Under the pieces are notes generated by a model. The model was not told the origin of the DNA, searched no databases, and was given only the letters and a program-made list of their open reading frames with translations. DNA of 37,065 nt. Source: Alistipes sp. (lineage in GTDB: Bacteria; Bacteroidota; Bacteroidia; Bacteroidales; Rikenellaceae). The translations under genes were made by a program, and so were the position numbers. Positions 1-8,882 of this stretch are shown piece after piece (the first letter of the stretch is position 1; each line of letters starts with the position of its first letter). Location: the NCBI GenBank assembly GCA_022511295.1, contig JAFLRT010000011.1, positions 1 through 37,065 of the forward strand, read 5' to 3'.

Positions 1-305
1 ACGAGAAGATAACGCTGAACATGGAGGATGCCGGCGGCACGGAGGAGTTCGACGAGGATGTACTGCACATGCGTCAGTTGCTCAAGACCAAGCTTTCGGA
101 CCAGGATTTGAGTGTACGCGCACTGAACTGCCTGAAGGCTGCCGATGTGGATACGGTAGGTGATTTGGTTCGTCTGAACCGCAATGACCTGCTTAAGTTC
201 CGCAATTTCGGCAAGAAGTCTCTTACGGAGTTGGATGAGCTGCTCTCGTCGCTCAATCTGAAGTTCGGAATGGACGTATCTATCTACAAACTTGATAAAG
301 ATTAA
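1..305 (+). CDS. rpoA: DNA-directed RNA polymerase alpha subunit, C-terminal domain (5' end outside window)
   Basis: Open frame from the window edge; '[46 protein letters not shown]' is a typical alpha-CTD; followed immediately by rplQ as in the conserved ribosomal operon. Confidence 0.95.
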   Translation, partial: EKITLNMEDAGGTEEFDEDVLHMRQLLKTKLSDQDLSVRALNCLKAADVDTVGDLVRLNRNDLLKFRNFGKKSLTELDELLSSLNLKFGMDVSIYKLDKD

Positions 306-307
306 TT

Positions 308-889
308 ATGAGACATAACAAGAATTTCAATCATCTGGGCCGACAGGCAGGCCACCGCAAGGCACTGATGTCTAATATGGCCTCGTCGCTCATACTGCAC
401 AAGCGTATAGAGACGACTGTGGCCAAGGCCAAAGCGCTCAAGCAGTTCGTGGAGCCGTTAGTAACCCGTTCGAAAGAGGATACGACCCATTCGCGTCGCG
501 TAGTCTTCTCGTATCTGAAGCAGAAGGAGGCTGTTACGGAGTTGTTCCGCAATATCGCGCCTAAGGTTGCAAATCGTCCGGGCGGCTATACCCGTATTTT
601 GAAGACGGGTTTCCGTTTGGGAGATGCAGCGGATATGTGCATCATTGAGTTCGTTGATTTCAATGAGACATATACGTTTGGTGTTCAGCCGGCAGCGGCT
701 ACTGAGGCAGCAAAACCCAAGACACGTCGTTCTCGCAAAAAGAGTACGGATGCTGTTGAGGATGCAACGGTAGTTGATGAGAAGAAGAGCGCACCCAAGG
801 CTGCGAAGAAGCCTGTTGCGACAAAGGCAACTAAGAACACTGGTGCAAAGGTTGCGAACGTAAAGACTAACGTAGGCAAGAAGATGTAA
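308..889 (+). CDS. rplQ: 50S ribosomal protein L17 with long Lys/Ala-rich C-terminal tail
   Basis: [45 protein letters not shown] is L17; position directly after rpoA. Confidence 0.97.
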   Translation: MRHNKNFNHLGRQAGHRKALMSNMASSLILHKRIETTVAKAKALKQFVEPLVTRSKEDTTHSRRVVFSYLKQKEAVTELFRNIAPKVANRPGGYTRILKTGFRLGDAADMCIIEFVDFNETYTFGVQPAAATEAAKPKTRRSRKKSTDAVEDATVVDEKKSAPKAAKKPVATKATKNTGAKVANVKTNVGKKM

Positions 890-918
890 TTTGTCTTCGG
901 ACCTTGAGAATATGAAGA

Positions 919-950
919 GAAACCGCCGGTTTGAGCCGGCGGTTTCTTGT
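919..950 (+). terminator. Rho-independent terminator after rplQ
   Basis: Hairpin gaaaccgccgg-tttga-gccggcggtttc followed by a T-rich stretch. Confidence 0.8.
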
Positions 951-1049
951 TTATATTGCCTGTTTATTCTGTTACGTTATTAATAACGCTTGCGATAGAT
1001 AGCCAACCTGATGTATGACCTCCCGATAGTCGAGTCATTGTTGCAGGTG

Positions 1050-1081
1050 TTTGTTATTTTTCCTGCAATATCCTATCTTTG
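1050..1081 (+). promoter_or_regulatory. Bacteroidetes-type promoter for the Crp/Fnr gene
   Basis: TTTG (1050-1053), 20 nt spacer, TATCTTTG (1074-1081), matching TTTG-N19-21-TAnnTTTG. Confidence 0.6.
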
Positions 1082-1105
1082 CATAAATGTGAAATCCGAG
1101 AAACT

Positions 1106-1678
1106 ATGGTGGATTTTTCCGACAGTATCTTTGTGAAAAAGATGCGCGAGGTGTTTCCGGTTGGTGAGGAGGCTGTCGCAGAACTTGCCGCTCATCTCGA
1201 GGAGTGTACATTTGCACGCAGGGATATGATTCTTCGTGCAGACGTCTATTGCCGTTATGCGTGGTTTGTCGAGAGGGGGCTTGTGCGACATTACTGGCTC
1301 GAGGAGGAGCGCGAGACCGTAACATCCTTCTCTGTTGAGGGGCATATCGTTTTCAGTATGGACGAACTCTACTATGGCAAGCCGAGTCAGGAGTATGCGC
1401 AGGCCGTCGAGGCTGTCGAGGCATGGCGCATATCGGTCGGAGACCTCGAACAGCTGTTTCGCAGCAATCTCGAGTTATGCAACTGGGGGCGTTTGATACA
1501 CCAGAACGAATACCGCCGCCTGCACCGCTCGCATAAAGAGCGTCTTACTCTCTCGGCAGAGGCTCGGTATCAGATGTTTGTCAAACAGTTTCCGGATATA
1601 TGCTCGCGTGCGCCGCTGGGGGATATAGCCTCGTATCTTGGTATGGACCCATCGACCTTGAGCAGGGTCAGAGGATGA
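1106..1678 (+). CDS. Crp/Fnr family transcriptional regulator
   Basis: ORF 1079..1678, with ATG 1106 preferred because 1079 lies in the promoter; cNMP-binding-like fold and C-terminal HTH 'APLGDIASYLGMDPSTLSRVRG'. Confidence 0.8.
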   Translation: MVDFSDSIFVKKMREVFPVGEEAVAELAAHLEECTFARRDMILRADVYCRYAWFVERGLVRHYWLEEERETVTSFSVEGHIVFSMDELYYGKPSQEYAQAVEAVEAWRISVGDLEQLFRSNLELCNWGRLIHQNEYRRLHRSHKERLTLSAEARYQMFVKQFPDICSRAPLGDIASYLGMDPSTLSRVRG

Positions 1679-1791
1679 TTTTTTTTGCATCATTGCCTTT
1701 TTTTCATCATTACCTCTTTTTTTGACCTGCGTCAAATTTTATTTGCTGCGCTTTTACGAACTTTGTATCGCTAATCTGAAAACAGAATATT

Positions 1792-2973
1792 ATGGGAGAA
1801 CTCATTCAAACTCAGCATCGCAATGTGTGGATGGACTGGGCGCGTGTCATCGCCTGCTTTATGGTCTTGATAGTGCATAGCACCGAACCGTTCTATTTCG
1901 GCGGCGAGGGGGCGCAGATTCTGTCCCGCAACGAAGCGCTGTGGACTGCCGTATTCAATACCTTTGTTCGCTCCTGCGTGCCGCTGTTCGTCGTGATATC
2001 GGCATGGCTTCAACTGCCCGTGCAGCGTACGACAGGCGATTTCCTGCGCCGCAGGGCTGTCAGGGTAGTCATACCCTTTGTCGTATGGACGGTCGTCTAT
2101 ACATTGGTACTGGGCGACGGTGAGGGAATTAACTTTAGAAATTTGCTGTTTAATTTCAACTATCCGTCGGCGCATCTGTGGTATGTCTATATGCTTATAG
2201 GTCTCTATCTCCTTATGCCGTTGCTCTCGCCATGGGCCGAGAGGGTTGGCAAGCGCGAACTTCAGTTCTACATAGTGCTGTGGCTGCTTACCACGCTACT
2301 GCAACTCGTGCGCGATTGGATTGGCGGAGCCCCGACTGTTATCTACGGCTTGAGCGGCGTACCTCGGCAGGTTCTGTTTCCGCTGTGGGGCGAATCGAGT
2401 TGGAATACCTATGGTCTGTTCTACTACTTCAGCGGATTTATAGGCTATATGCTTCTGGGACTCTATATGCGCAAATTCTCATCCGAGATGTCGTGGGGCA
2501 AAACTCTCGTCATAGTTCTGCCATGCTTCGCTGCGGGCTATGCGATAAGTTTCAACGGCTTCTGGCATAGGGTTATGGCTTCAAGCGGCGGTATGTTCCC
2601 TACGGGTGGTCCGGTGGGGGTTGCCGTGTGGTGGGAGACTACATGGTGCAATGATACCATTGGCGTAGCGCTGATGACCATTGCCTGGGTGCTGTTGCTG
2701 CGTAAGATTAAAAGCGCCGGAGTCTTCTATAACAAGGTGATAATGCCCGTCTCGAAGGCGAGTTACGGAATGTATCTGTGTCATATGCTGCTCCTCTCGT
2801 ATGTGTCGTCGGCAATATGCGGATGGCTCGGTCGCGGAGCCGATGCTCGTCTTGGCGTATGGACCGCCCCTGTGGAGATAACGGTTACCGCTGTTGTATC
2901 GTTTGTCTGCGTCGCTGCGGTCTCTGTGGCGGTTCAGCGCATACCCAAAATCGGAAAGTATATTATGGGGTAG
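1792..2973 (+). CDS. Acyltransferase family 3 membrane protein
   Basis: Multi-TM protein starting 'RNVWMDWARVIACFMVLIVHSTEPF', characteristic of the acyltransferase_3 family. Confidence 0.8.
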   Translation: MGELIQTQHRNVWMDWARVIACFMVLIVHSTEPFYFGGEGAQILSRNEALWTAVFNTFVRSCVPLFVVISAWLQLPVQRTTGDFLRRRAVRVVIPFVVWTVVYTLVLGDGEGINFRNLLFNFNYPSAHLWYVYMLIGLYLLMPLLSPWAERVGKRELQFYIVLWLLTTLLQLVRDWIGGAPTVIYGLSGVPRQVLFPLWGESSWNTYGLFYYFSGFIGYMLLGLYMRKFSSEMSWGKTLVIVLPCFAAGYAISFNGFWHRVMASSGGMFPTGGPVGVAVWWETTWCNDTIGVALMTIAWVLLLRKIKSAGVFYNKVIMPVSKASYGMYLCHMLLLSYVSSAICGWLGRGADARLGVWTAPVEITVTAVVSFVCVAAVSVAVQRIPKIGKYIMG

Positions 2974-3004
2974 GTTGAGGGTATCGACTCTGACGCTCAC
3001 ACAC

Positions 3005-3038
3005 AAAAAACTCGACCTGAAAAGGGTCGAGTTTTTTG
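3005..3038 (+). terminator. Terminator between convergent genes
   Basis: aaaaaactcgacc-tgaaaa-gggtcgagtttttt, with a T-tract usable in both directions. Confidence 0.8.
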
Positions 3039-3070
3039 TATCATTATCTTTGTGTTGGTACCCTAAACTG

Positions 3071-5623
3071 CTAACCGCACTTTGAGTAGCCGCACGACAT
3101 ACAAGTGAGACAACCGTTCTGGTAAGCCATATTCTCCTGACCGCACTGCGGACACTTGCCCTTGGAGTGTGTGCCGTCGGCGATATACTGCTTCAGCGCA
3201 CGCTGCACACCCGTCTTCCAGGTGTTAATCGTCTCGCTGTCCAGATGCAGACCGTCGATAAGCGATACCACCTTCTCGAGCGGCATACCATGACGCAGCA
3301 CACCCGAAATCAGTTTGGCATAGTTCCAGAACTCCTCATCGAAGAGACGCGATATACCGCCTATGGTGTTGGTATAGCCGTAGCGGTCGGTGTACTGGAA
3401 ATCGTAACGCTTCGAACCGTCAGCCTCGCGTATCTTGATGATATTTCCATTGGTTATCTTGCGAGGGATATACATTGCATCCTCCTCAATCTTACCGGTA
3501 AATATCTCGTAGGGACGACCGTTCTGCAGACCTACGAAGGCTATCCAGTCCTCGCTGCCGTTCTTGAAGCGGACTATATCTGCCGGCAGCGACTGCGGAC
3601 GTTTGTTCTCACCCGTAGCGTCCTCGCATTTTTTTGCCTTCCCCTTTTTGTTTTTGCTGTCGAGCAGCACGCCGTCGCGGCAGCCGTCGCGGTATACCGT
3701 AACGCCTTTGCAGCCACACTCCCATGCCGTACGGTATACCTCTGCCACAAGTTGCTCCGAAACATCATTCGGAAGGTTCACCGTAACCGATATCGAGTGG
3801 TCTACCCACTTTTGTATAGCGCCCTGCATCTTAACCTTGGCAACCCAGTCGATATCGTTTGCCGTAGCCTTGTGATAGGGTGATGCTGCTATCATCTTTT
3901 CCAACTCCGCATCCTTTATTGTGTCGAGTTTGCTGATATCGTAACCTGCGACCTCGGCCCATTTAACGAAGTTGTGGTGGTAGACATTGTACTCCTGGAA
4001 CTTCTCGCCCGTTTCGTCCACATAGTCTACATGCGTATCTACATCCGAAGGATTGACCTTGCGGCGTCGCTTGTATACGGGACGGAATACGGGTTCTATG
4101 CCCGAGGTCGTCTGCGACATAAGTGACGTGGTGCCTGTGGGCGCTATTGTAAGCATAGCGATATTGCGTCGGCCGACCACAGTCATCTTCTCGTATAGTT
4201 CGGGGTCTGCCTCCTTTATGCGCTCTATCATGGGGTTGCCGACCTCGCGTGCCGTGTCGTAGACCTCGAATGCACCGCGCTCCTCGGCCATCGACACTGA
4301 CGAACGGTAAGCCTCTACGGCTAACGTCTTGTGAATCTTCACAGCGAAGTCTATGGCCTCCTGCGAACCGTAGCGCAGACCCAATGCCGCAAGCATATCG
4401 CCCTCGGCCGTTATGCCCAGACCCGTGCGGCGACCCTTGAGTGCCATAGTGCGTATCTTCTTCCACAAATCCGACTCTACGCGACGTATATCCGCCTCCT
4501 CGGGGTCTGACGATATCTTCTGAAGTATAAGTTCCACCTTCTCAAGTTCGAGGTCGATAATATCATCCATCAGACGCATCGCCTTGCGTACATGCTCCTT
4601 GAACTTGTTGAAGTCAAACGATGCGTTTGCGGTAAACGGACGGTCTACATAACTGAAGAGGTTGATTGCCAACAGGCGGCACGAATCGTAGGGGCAGAGA
4701 GGTATCTCGCCGCAGGGATTCGTCGATACTGTGGTGAATCCCAGGTCGGCATAGCAGTCAGGCACACTCTCGCGTATAATCGTCTCCCAGAACAGCACTC
4801 CCGGCTCGGCCGATTTCCACGCATTGTGGATAATCTTCTCCCACAGTTTTTTCGCGTCTATATCATTGGTGTATATCGGCTTGTCCGAATTTATCGGGAA
4901 CTGCTGACGATATGTGCGACCCTCTATCGCAGCGCGCATAAACTCATCATCTATCTTTATGGACACATTGGCGCCTGTAACCTTTCCGGTATCCATCTTG
5001 GCGTCGATAAACTTCTCGGCGTCGGGGTGCTTTATCGACAGCGAGAGCATAAGCGCTCCGCGCCGTCCGTCCTGTGCCACTTCGCGCGTGGAGTTGGAAT
5101 AACGCTCCATAAAGGGAACGATACCGGTCGAGGTGAGAGCCGAGTTGAGTACCGGGCTGCCCGAAGGACGTATATGCGAGAGGTCGTGTCCTACACCTCC
5201 GCGACGCTTCATGAGTTGCACCTGCTCCTCATCCATACGGAATATACCTCCGTAGGAGTCAGCCGGTTTTTTGTGTCCGATGACGAAACAGTTCGAGAGC
5301 GATGCCACCTGAAAATCGTTGCCGATACCCGTCATAGGTCCTCCCTGCGGGATGAGATAGCGGAAATGGTCGAGAAGTTTGAATATCTCCTGTTCATCGA
5401 GAGGGAAGGGATATTTGTTCTCTATTCGCGCAAGTTCGGCAGCCAGACGGTGGTGCATCTGCTCGGGCGAGGTTTCGTAGATGTTGCCAAACGAATCCTT
5501 CAGAGCATATTTGCTTACCCAGACCGTCGCGGCGAGCTCGTCGCCGTCGAAGTATTCTTTTGTTTCGGCCACAGCATCAGCATAGGATACGGGCTTGAGG
5601 TCTTTTGAGGTATTGTCGCTCAT
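3071..5623 (-). CDS. nrdJ: Vitamin B12-dependent (class II) ribonucleoside-diphosphate reductase
   Basis: 850 aa; 'NPCGEIPLCPYDSCRLLAINLFSYV', 'APTGTTSLMSQTTSGIEPVF' and C-terminal Cys-rich tail 'CPQCGQENMAYQNGCLTCMSCGYSKCG'. Confidence 0.93.
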   Translation of the reverse strand: MSDNTSKDLKPVSYADAVAETKEYFDGDELAATVWVSKYALKDSFGNIYETSPEQMHHRLAAELARIENKYPFPLDEQEIFKLLDHFRYLIPQGGPMTGIGNDFQVASLSNCFVIGHKKPADSYGGIFRMDEEQVQLMKRRGGVGHDLSHIRPSGSPVLNSALTSTGIVPFMERYSNSTREVAQDGRRGALMLSLSIKHPDAEKFIDAKMDTGKVTGANVSIKIDDEFMRAAIEGRTYRQQFPINSDKPIYTNDIDAKKLWEKIIHNAWKSAEPGVLFWETIIRESVPDCYADLGFTTVSTNPCGEIPLCPYDSCRLLAINLFSYVDRPFTANASFDFNKFKEHVRKAMRLMDDIIDLELEKVELILQKISSDPEEADIRRVESDLWKKIRTMALKGRRTGLGITAEGDMLAALGLRYGSQEAIDFAVKIHKTLAVEAYRSSVSMAEERGAFEVYDTAREVGNPMIERIKEADPELYEKMTVVGRRNIAMLTIAPTGTTSLMSQTTSGIEPVFRPVYKRRRKVNPSDVDTHVDYVDETGEKFQEYNVYHHNFVKWAEVAGYDISKLDTIKDAELEKMIAASPYHKATANDIDWVAKVKMQGAIQKWVDHSISVTVNLPNDVSEQLVAEVYRTAWECGCKGVTVYRDGCRDGVLLDSKNKKGKAKKCEDATGENKRPQSLPADIVRFKNGSEDWIAFVGLQNGRPYEIFTGKIEEDAMYIPRKITNGNIIKIREADGSKRYDFQYTDRYGYTNTIGGISRLFDEEFWNYAKLISGVLRHGMPLEKVVSLIDGLHLDSETINTWKTGVQRALKQYIADGTHSKGKCPQCGQENMAYQNGCLTCMSCGYSKCG

Positions 5624-5934
5624 ACTCTTTTGTTTAATATAGTAGTTTTCAATTAGTTGTCTAAATTACGGCATCTCTTGTGCCTAAGTTTCAGGTCGGT
5701 ACTTTGCGACGACAAGATATCCGCCGACACAGGGTCGGAGAACATCTGTCGCGAAAAGTGAAAAATATTCGGTACAGACCGACAATGCAAAGATGCGTAA
5801 ATATCGTGAAAAAAACGACGAGGTTTCCGAAATTTATTCACAAGTTTTCGACACCGAGGCATAAAAAACGCGCAACATACTGATTATCTCCGCAACTGAG
5901 TATCCGGCGTGGAAATTTTATATATATTTGTGCC

Positions 5935-6694
5935 ATGACTGCACTTTTTGAAGATATAATTTTCGGACCCGTGCGCTCTCGCAGACTGGGATTGTCGCTG
6001 GGTGTCAATCTGTTGCCGATACACGCCAAACTCTGCAACTTCGACTGCATCTATTGTGAGTGCCGAGCGGCGCGGCGAAAAGCGTTTCAATTCGCGCGAG
6101 GATGTGCGGCAGCATCTTCGTGATGCCCTCACCCGTATGGCCGACGAGGGAACGCCGCCCGACGTGATAACCTTTGCCGGCAACGGCGAGCCGACACTCC
6201 ACCCCGAGTTCGGAGCCATTGTCGATGATACTCTCTCTATGCGCGACCGGTTGTCGCCTGCGGCGCGCGTGTCAGTGCTTAGCAATGCGACGCAACTGCA
6301 CCGCGATGATGTCTTCGAGGCTCTGCTGCGTGTGGATAACAATATACTTAAACTCGACTCGGCATTCGACTCCACTGTACGCTTGCTGAACCGCCCGCAG
6401 GGTGAATACTCTGTGGATCGCATTGTTGAGAATATGGTCAGATTCGACGGACGGTTTATCTTGCAGACGATGTTTCTGCGCGGTGAGGTATGCGGTACCC
6501 AAATTGACAATACGACCGAAGATGAGGTCTCGGCGTGGCTCGATATCGTGCGCCGTCTCCGTCCGCGACAGGTTATGGTCTACTCTCTCGACCGTCCTGC
6601 GCCGTATCTCTCGCTCGAGAAGGTGTCGCGCGAGGAACTGATGCCGATAGCCGACAGGGTGAGGGCGCTGGGCATAGAGTGTTCTGCCGTATAG
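5935..6694 (+). pseudogene. Radical SAM protein (COG0731-like), apparent frameshift near 6061-6065
   Basis: Frame 1 gives [43 protein letters not shown]; frame 2 continues [49 protein letters not shown] to 6694. Together they make one protein. Confidence 0.8.
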
Positions 6695-6829
6695 TGCCGC
6701 CTTTGTTGGTGCTGAAAACAAAAAATAACTGCAAAAAATAATATTTTCACAATAATTTGCTAACTTTGAAACGCGAAACGGCCCTGCCGTTAAGCCTGGA
6801 CACAACTACAAACAACAAACTATAATGTT

Positions 6830-8101
6830 ATGACGGATATTTTTGAGAGACTTGAAAAGAATGCCGGCGGCCCTATCGGCCAGTATATGCAGAGAGTGCA
6901 TGGATACTTTGCATTCCCCAAACTCGAGGGCGAAATAGGTCCTCATATGCGATTCCGAGGCAAGATGATGCTTAACTGGAGTCTTAACAACTATCTGGGT
7001 CTGGCCAACCACCCCGAGGTCCGCAAGGCCGATGCTCTGGGTGCAGCCGAGTTCGGTATGGCGGCTCCTATGGGCGCCCGTATGATGAGCGGACAGACCA
7101 AATATCACGAGCAACTTGAGCGTGAACTTGCCGAGTTCGTCGGCAAGGAGGATGCGTTCCTGCTCAACTTCGGTTATCAGGGTATGCTTTCGATTATCGA
7201 CTGCCTGCTCACTCCGCGCGACGTCGTGGTATACGATGCCGAGGCACACGCCTGCATCATCGACGGTCTGCGTCTGCATCGCGGCAAGCGCTTTGTCTAC
7301 GGACACAACAACGAGGAGTCGTTTGCCCTCCAACTCAAGCATGCGACCGAACTTGCCGAAGAGCAGAACGGCGGTGTGCTGGTGATTACTGAAGGAGTAT
7401 TCGGTATGAAGGGCGACCTGGGCTTCCTCGATGTCATTGCAAAATACAAGAAGGATTACCAGTTCCGTCTGCTCGTCGATGATGCACACGGTTTCGGTAC
7501 TATGGGTCCCGGCGGTCGCGGTACTGCTGCCCACTTCGGCGTTACCGATGCTGTAGATGTGCTTTTCAACACCTTCGCCAAGTCTATGGCCGGTATCGGC
7601 GCCTTCGTATCGGGTCCCCGCTGGCTGATTAACCTGCTGCGCTACAATATGCGCTCGCAACTCTATGCAAAGTCGCTTCCTATGCCTATGGTTATCGGTG
7701 CGCTGAAGCGTCTGGAACTTATTCGCAATCACCCCGAATACCAGGAGAAATTGTGGCAGATTACCCGCGCATTGCAGAGCGGTTTCCGCGAGAACGGCTT
7801 CGAGATAGGTGTAACACAGTCTCCCGTAACGCCCGTCTATATGAAGGGTGGTAACGAAGAGGGTACTAACCTTATTGTGGACCTGCGCGAGAACTACGGC
7901 GTATTCTGCTCGATAGTAGTCTATCCCGTTATCCCGAAGGGTGAAATAATCCTGCGTATTATACCTACGGCGGCTCACACGCTCGAAGATGTTGAGTATA
8001 CAATCAACGCCTTCAAGTCTGTACGCGAGAAGTTCGAGGCAGGTTACTACGCTTCGATGCCTATTCCCGACAAGGCAGACCCCGACTTCAAGGTACGATA
8101 A
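6830..8101 (+). CDS. spt: Serine palmitoyltransferase-like alpha-oxoamine synthase (PLP-dependent)
   Basis: 'NWSLNNYLGLANHPEVRKAD', 'VDDAHGFGTMGPGGRGTAAHFGV', 'FNTFAKSMAGIGAFVSG'; matches the Bacteroidetes sphingolipid-synthesis SPT family. Confidence 0.82.
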   Translation: MTDIFERLEKNAGGPIGQYMQRVHGYFAFPKLEGEIGPHMRFRGKMMLNWSLNNYLGLANHPEVRKADALGAAEFGMAAPMGARMMSGQTKYHEQLERELAEFVGKEDAFLLNFGYQGMLSIIDCLLTPRDVVVYDAEAHACIIDGLRLHRGKRFVYGHNNEESFALQLKHATELAEEQNGGVLVITEGVFGMKGDLGFLDVIAKYKKDYQFRLLVDDAHGFGTMGPGGRGTAAHFGVTDAVDVLFNTFAKSMAGIGAFVSGPRWLINLLRYNMRSQLYAKSLPMPMVIGALKRLELIRNHPEYQEKLWQITRALQSGFRENGFEIGVTQSPVTPVYMKGGNEEGTNLIVDLRENYGVFCSIVVYPVIPKGEIILRIIPTAAHTLEDVEYTINAFKSVREKFEAGYYASMPIPDKADPDFKVR

Positions 8102-8137
8102 CACAACTCTCCGGCGCTTCTGTGCCGTTGCAATTAA

Positions 8138-8180
8138 GATACGCCCCTGCAGCCAACAGGTTGCAGGGGCGTATCGCGTT
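8138..8180 (+). terminator. Terminator between convergent spt and lipocalin genes
   Basis: gatacgcccctgca-gccaacaggt-tgcaggggcgtatc, followed by a T/G-rich stretch. Confidence 0.7.
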
Positions 8181-8197
8181 GTTTTGTATGCAGTTGG

Positions 8198-8812
8198 TTA
8201 TGCTACCGGCTCTTTGACCTTTTTGTTTGCCGGTGTGCGTACCATTGCGGCAGTACGGACACCGCTGCCTCCGTTACCCATACTCTGGGACATCTCTGAG
8301 GGTTTTTGTACGGGGAATATCAGTTTGTCCGTGTCGTAACCGAAACGGCGTGCGATATCGAGTATCGATTCAAGTTCCGATTCGGGCAGAGATGGTGTTC
8401 GCGAAAGTATCCATAAAAAGTTTTTGCCGCTGCCGACAAGGGCCCAACTGTAATTCTCGCTGATGGCCAGAATATCGTAGTCGGAGTAGAACGACAAGAA
8501 GAACGATACGCGCAGATGGCCATTGATATCGGTGGTCTTCGCCTTGCCGACGCTCTCCTGCAGACGGCCCTTGCGCTGGTTGTAACCGCGATTTATAACC
8601 TTTATTTTGCCGTTGTCCTGCAATATGTACTCTGCCGTAACGTAATCCAGTTCACGTTCAAAGCGATTATTCGTTCGTGCTATCTCGTACCATCTGCCGA
8701 GATAACGGTTGAGGTCAAAGCCTGTCAAAGATTCGTATTGCTCCGTTGTGCGTCCGCCTAAACCCAAGGCAAGACCGAATATCGCCAATGCGACGAGTAA
8801 AATTGTTCCCAT
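8198..8812 (-). CDS. Lipocalin family protein (Blc-like)
   Basis: 'GFDLNRYLGRWYEIARTNNRFERELDYVTAEY...' lipocalin GxW motif region and 'ILSRTPSLPESELESILDIARRFGYD'. Confidence 0.85.
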   Translation of the reverse strand: MGTILLVALAIFGLALGLGGRTTEQYESLTGFDLNRYLGRWYEIARTNNRFERELDYVTAEYILQDNGKIKVINRGYNQRKGRLQESVGKAKTTDINGHLRVSFFLSFYSDYDILAISENYSWALVGSGKNFLWILSRTPSLPESELESILDIARRFGYDTDKLIFPVQKPSEMSQSMGNGGSGVRTAAMVRTPANKKVKEPVA

Positions 8813-8882
8813 AGTGCCGTTGATATTTTATAATTACAGCGGCAGTGGCGGCATTTTTCGTGCCAAGACGCGGTTATGAGGA

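Noticed and set aside
4592-5608. 338-aa plus-strand ORF (and 3167..3883)
   Set aside because: Antisense to nrdJ, whose protein is unambiguous.
5624-5790. Cobalamin riboswitch upstream of nrdJ
   Set aside because: No recognisable B12-box or core motif in the leader sequence.
6806-8104. 432-aa minus-strand ORF
   Set aside because: Mirror of the serine palmitoyltransferase-like gene, which has clear PLP-enzyme motifs.
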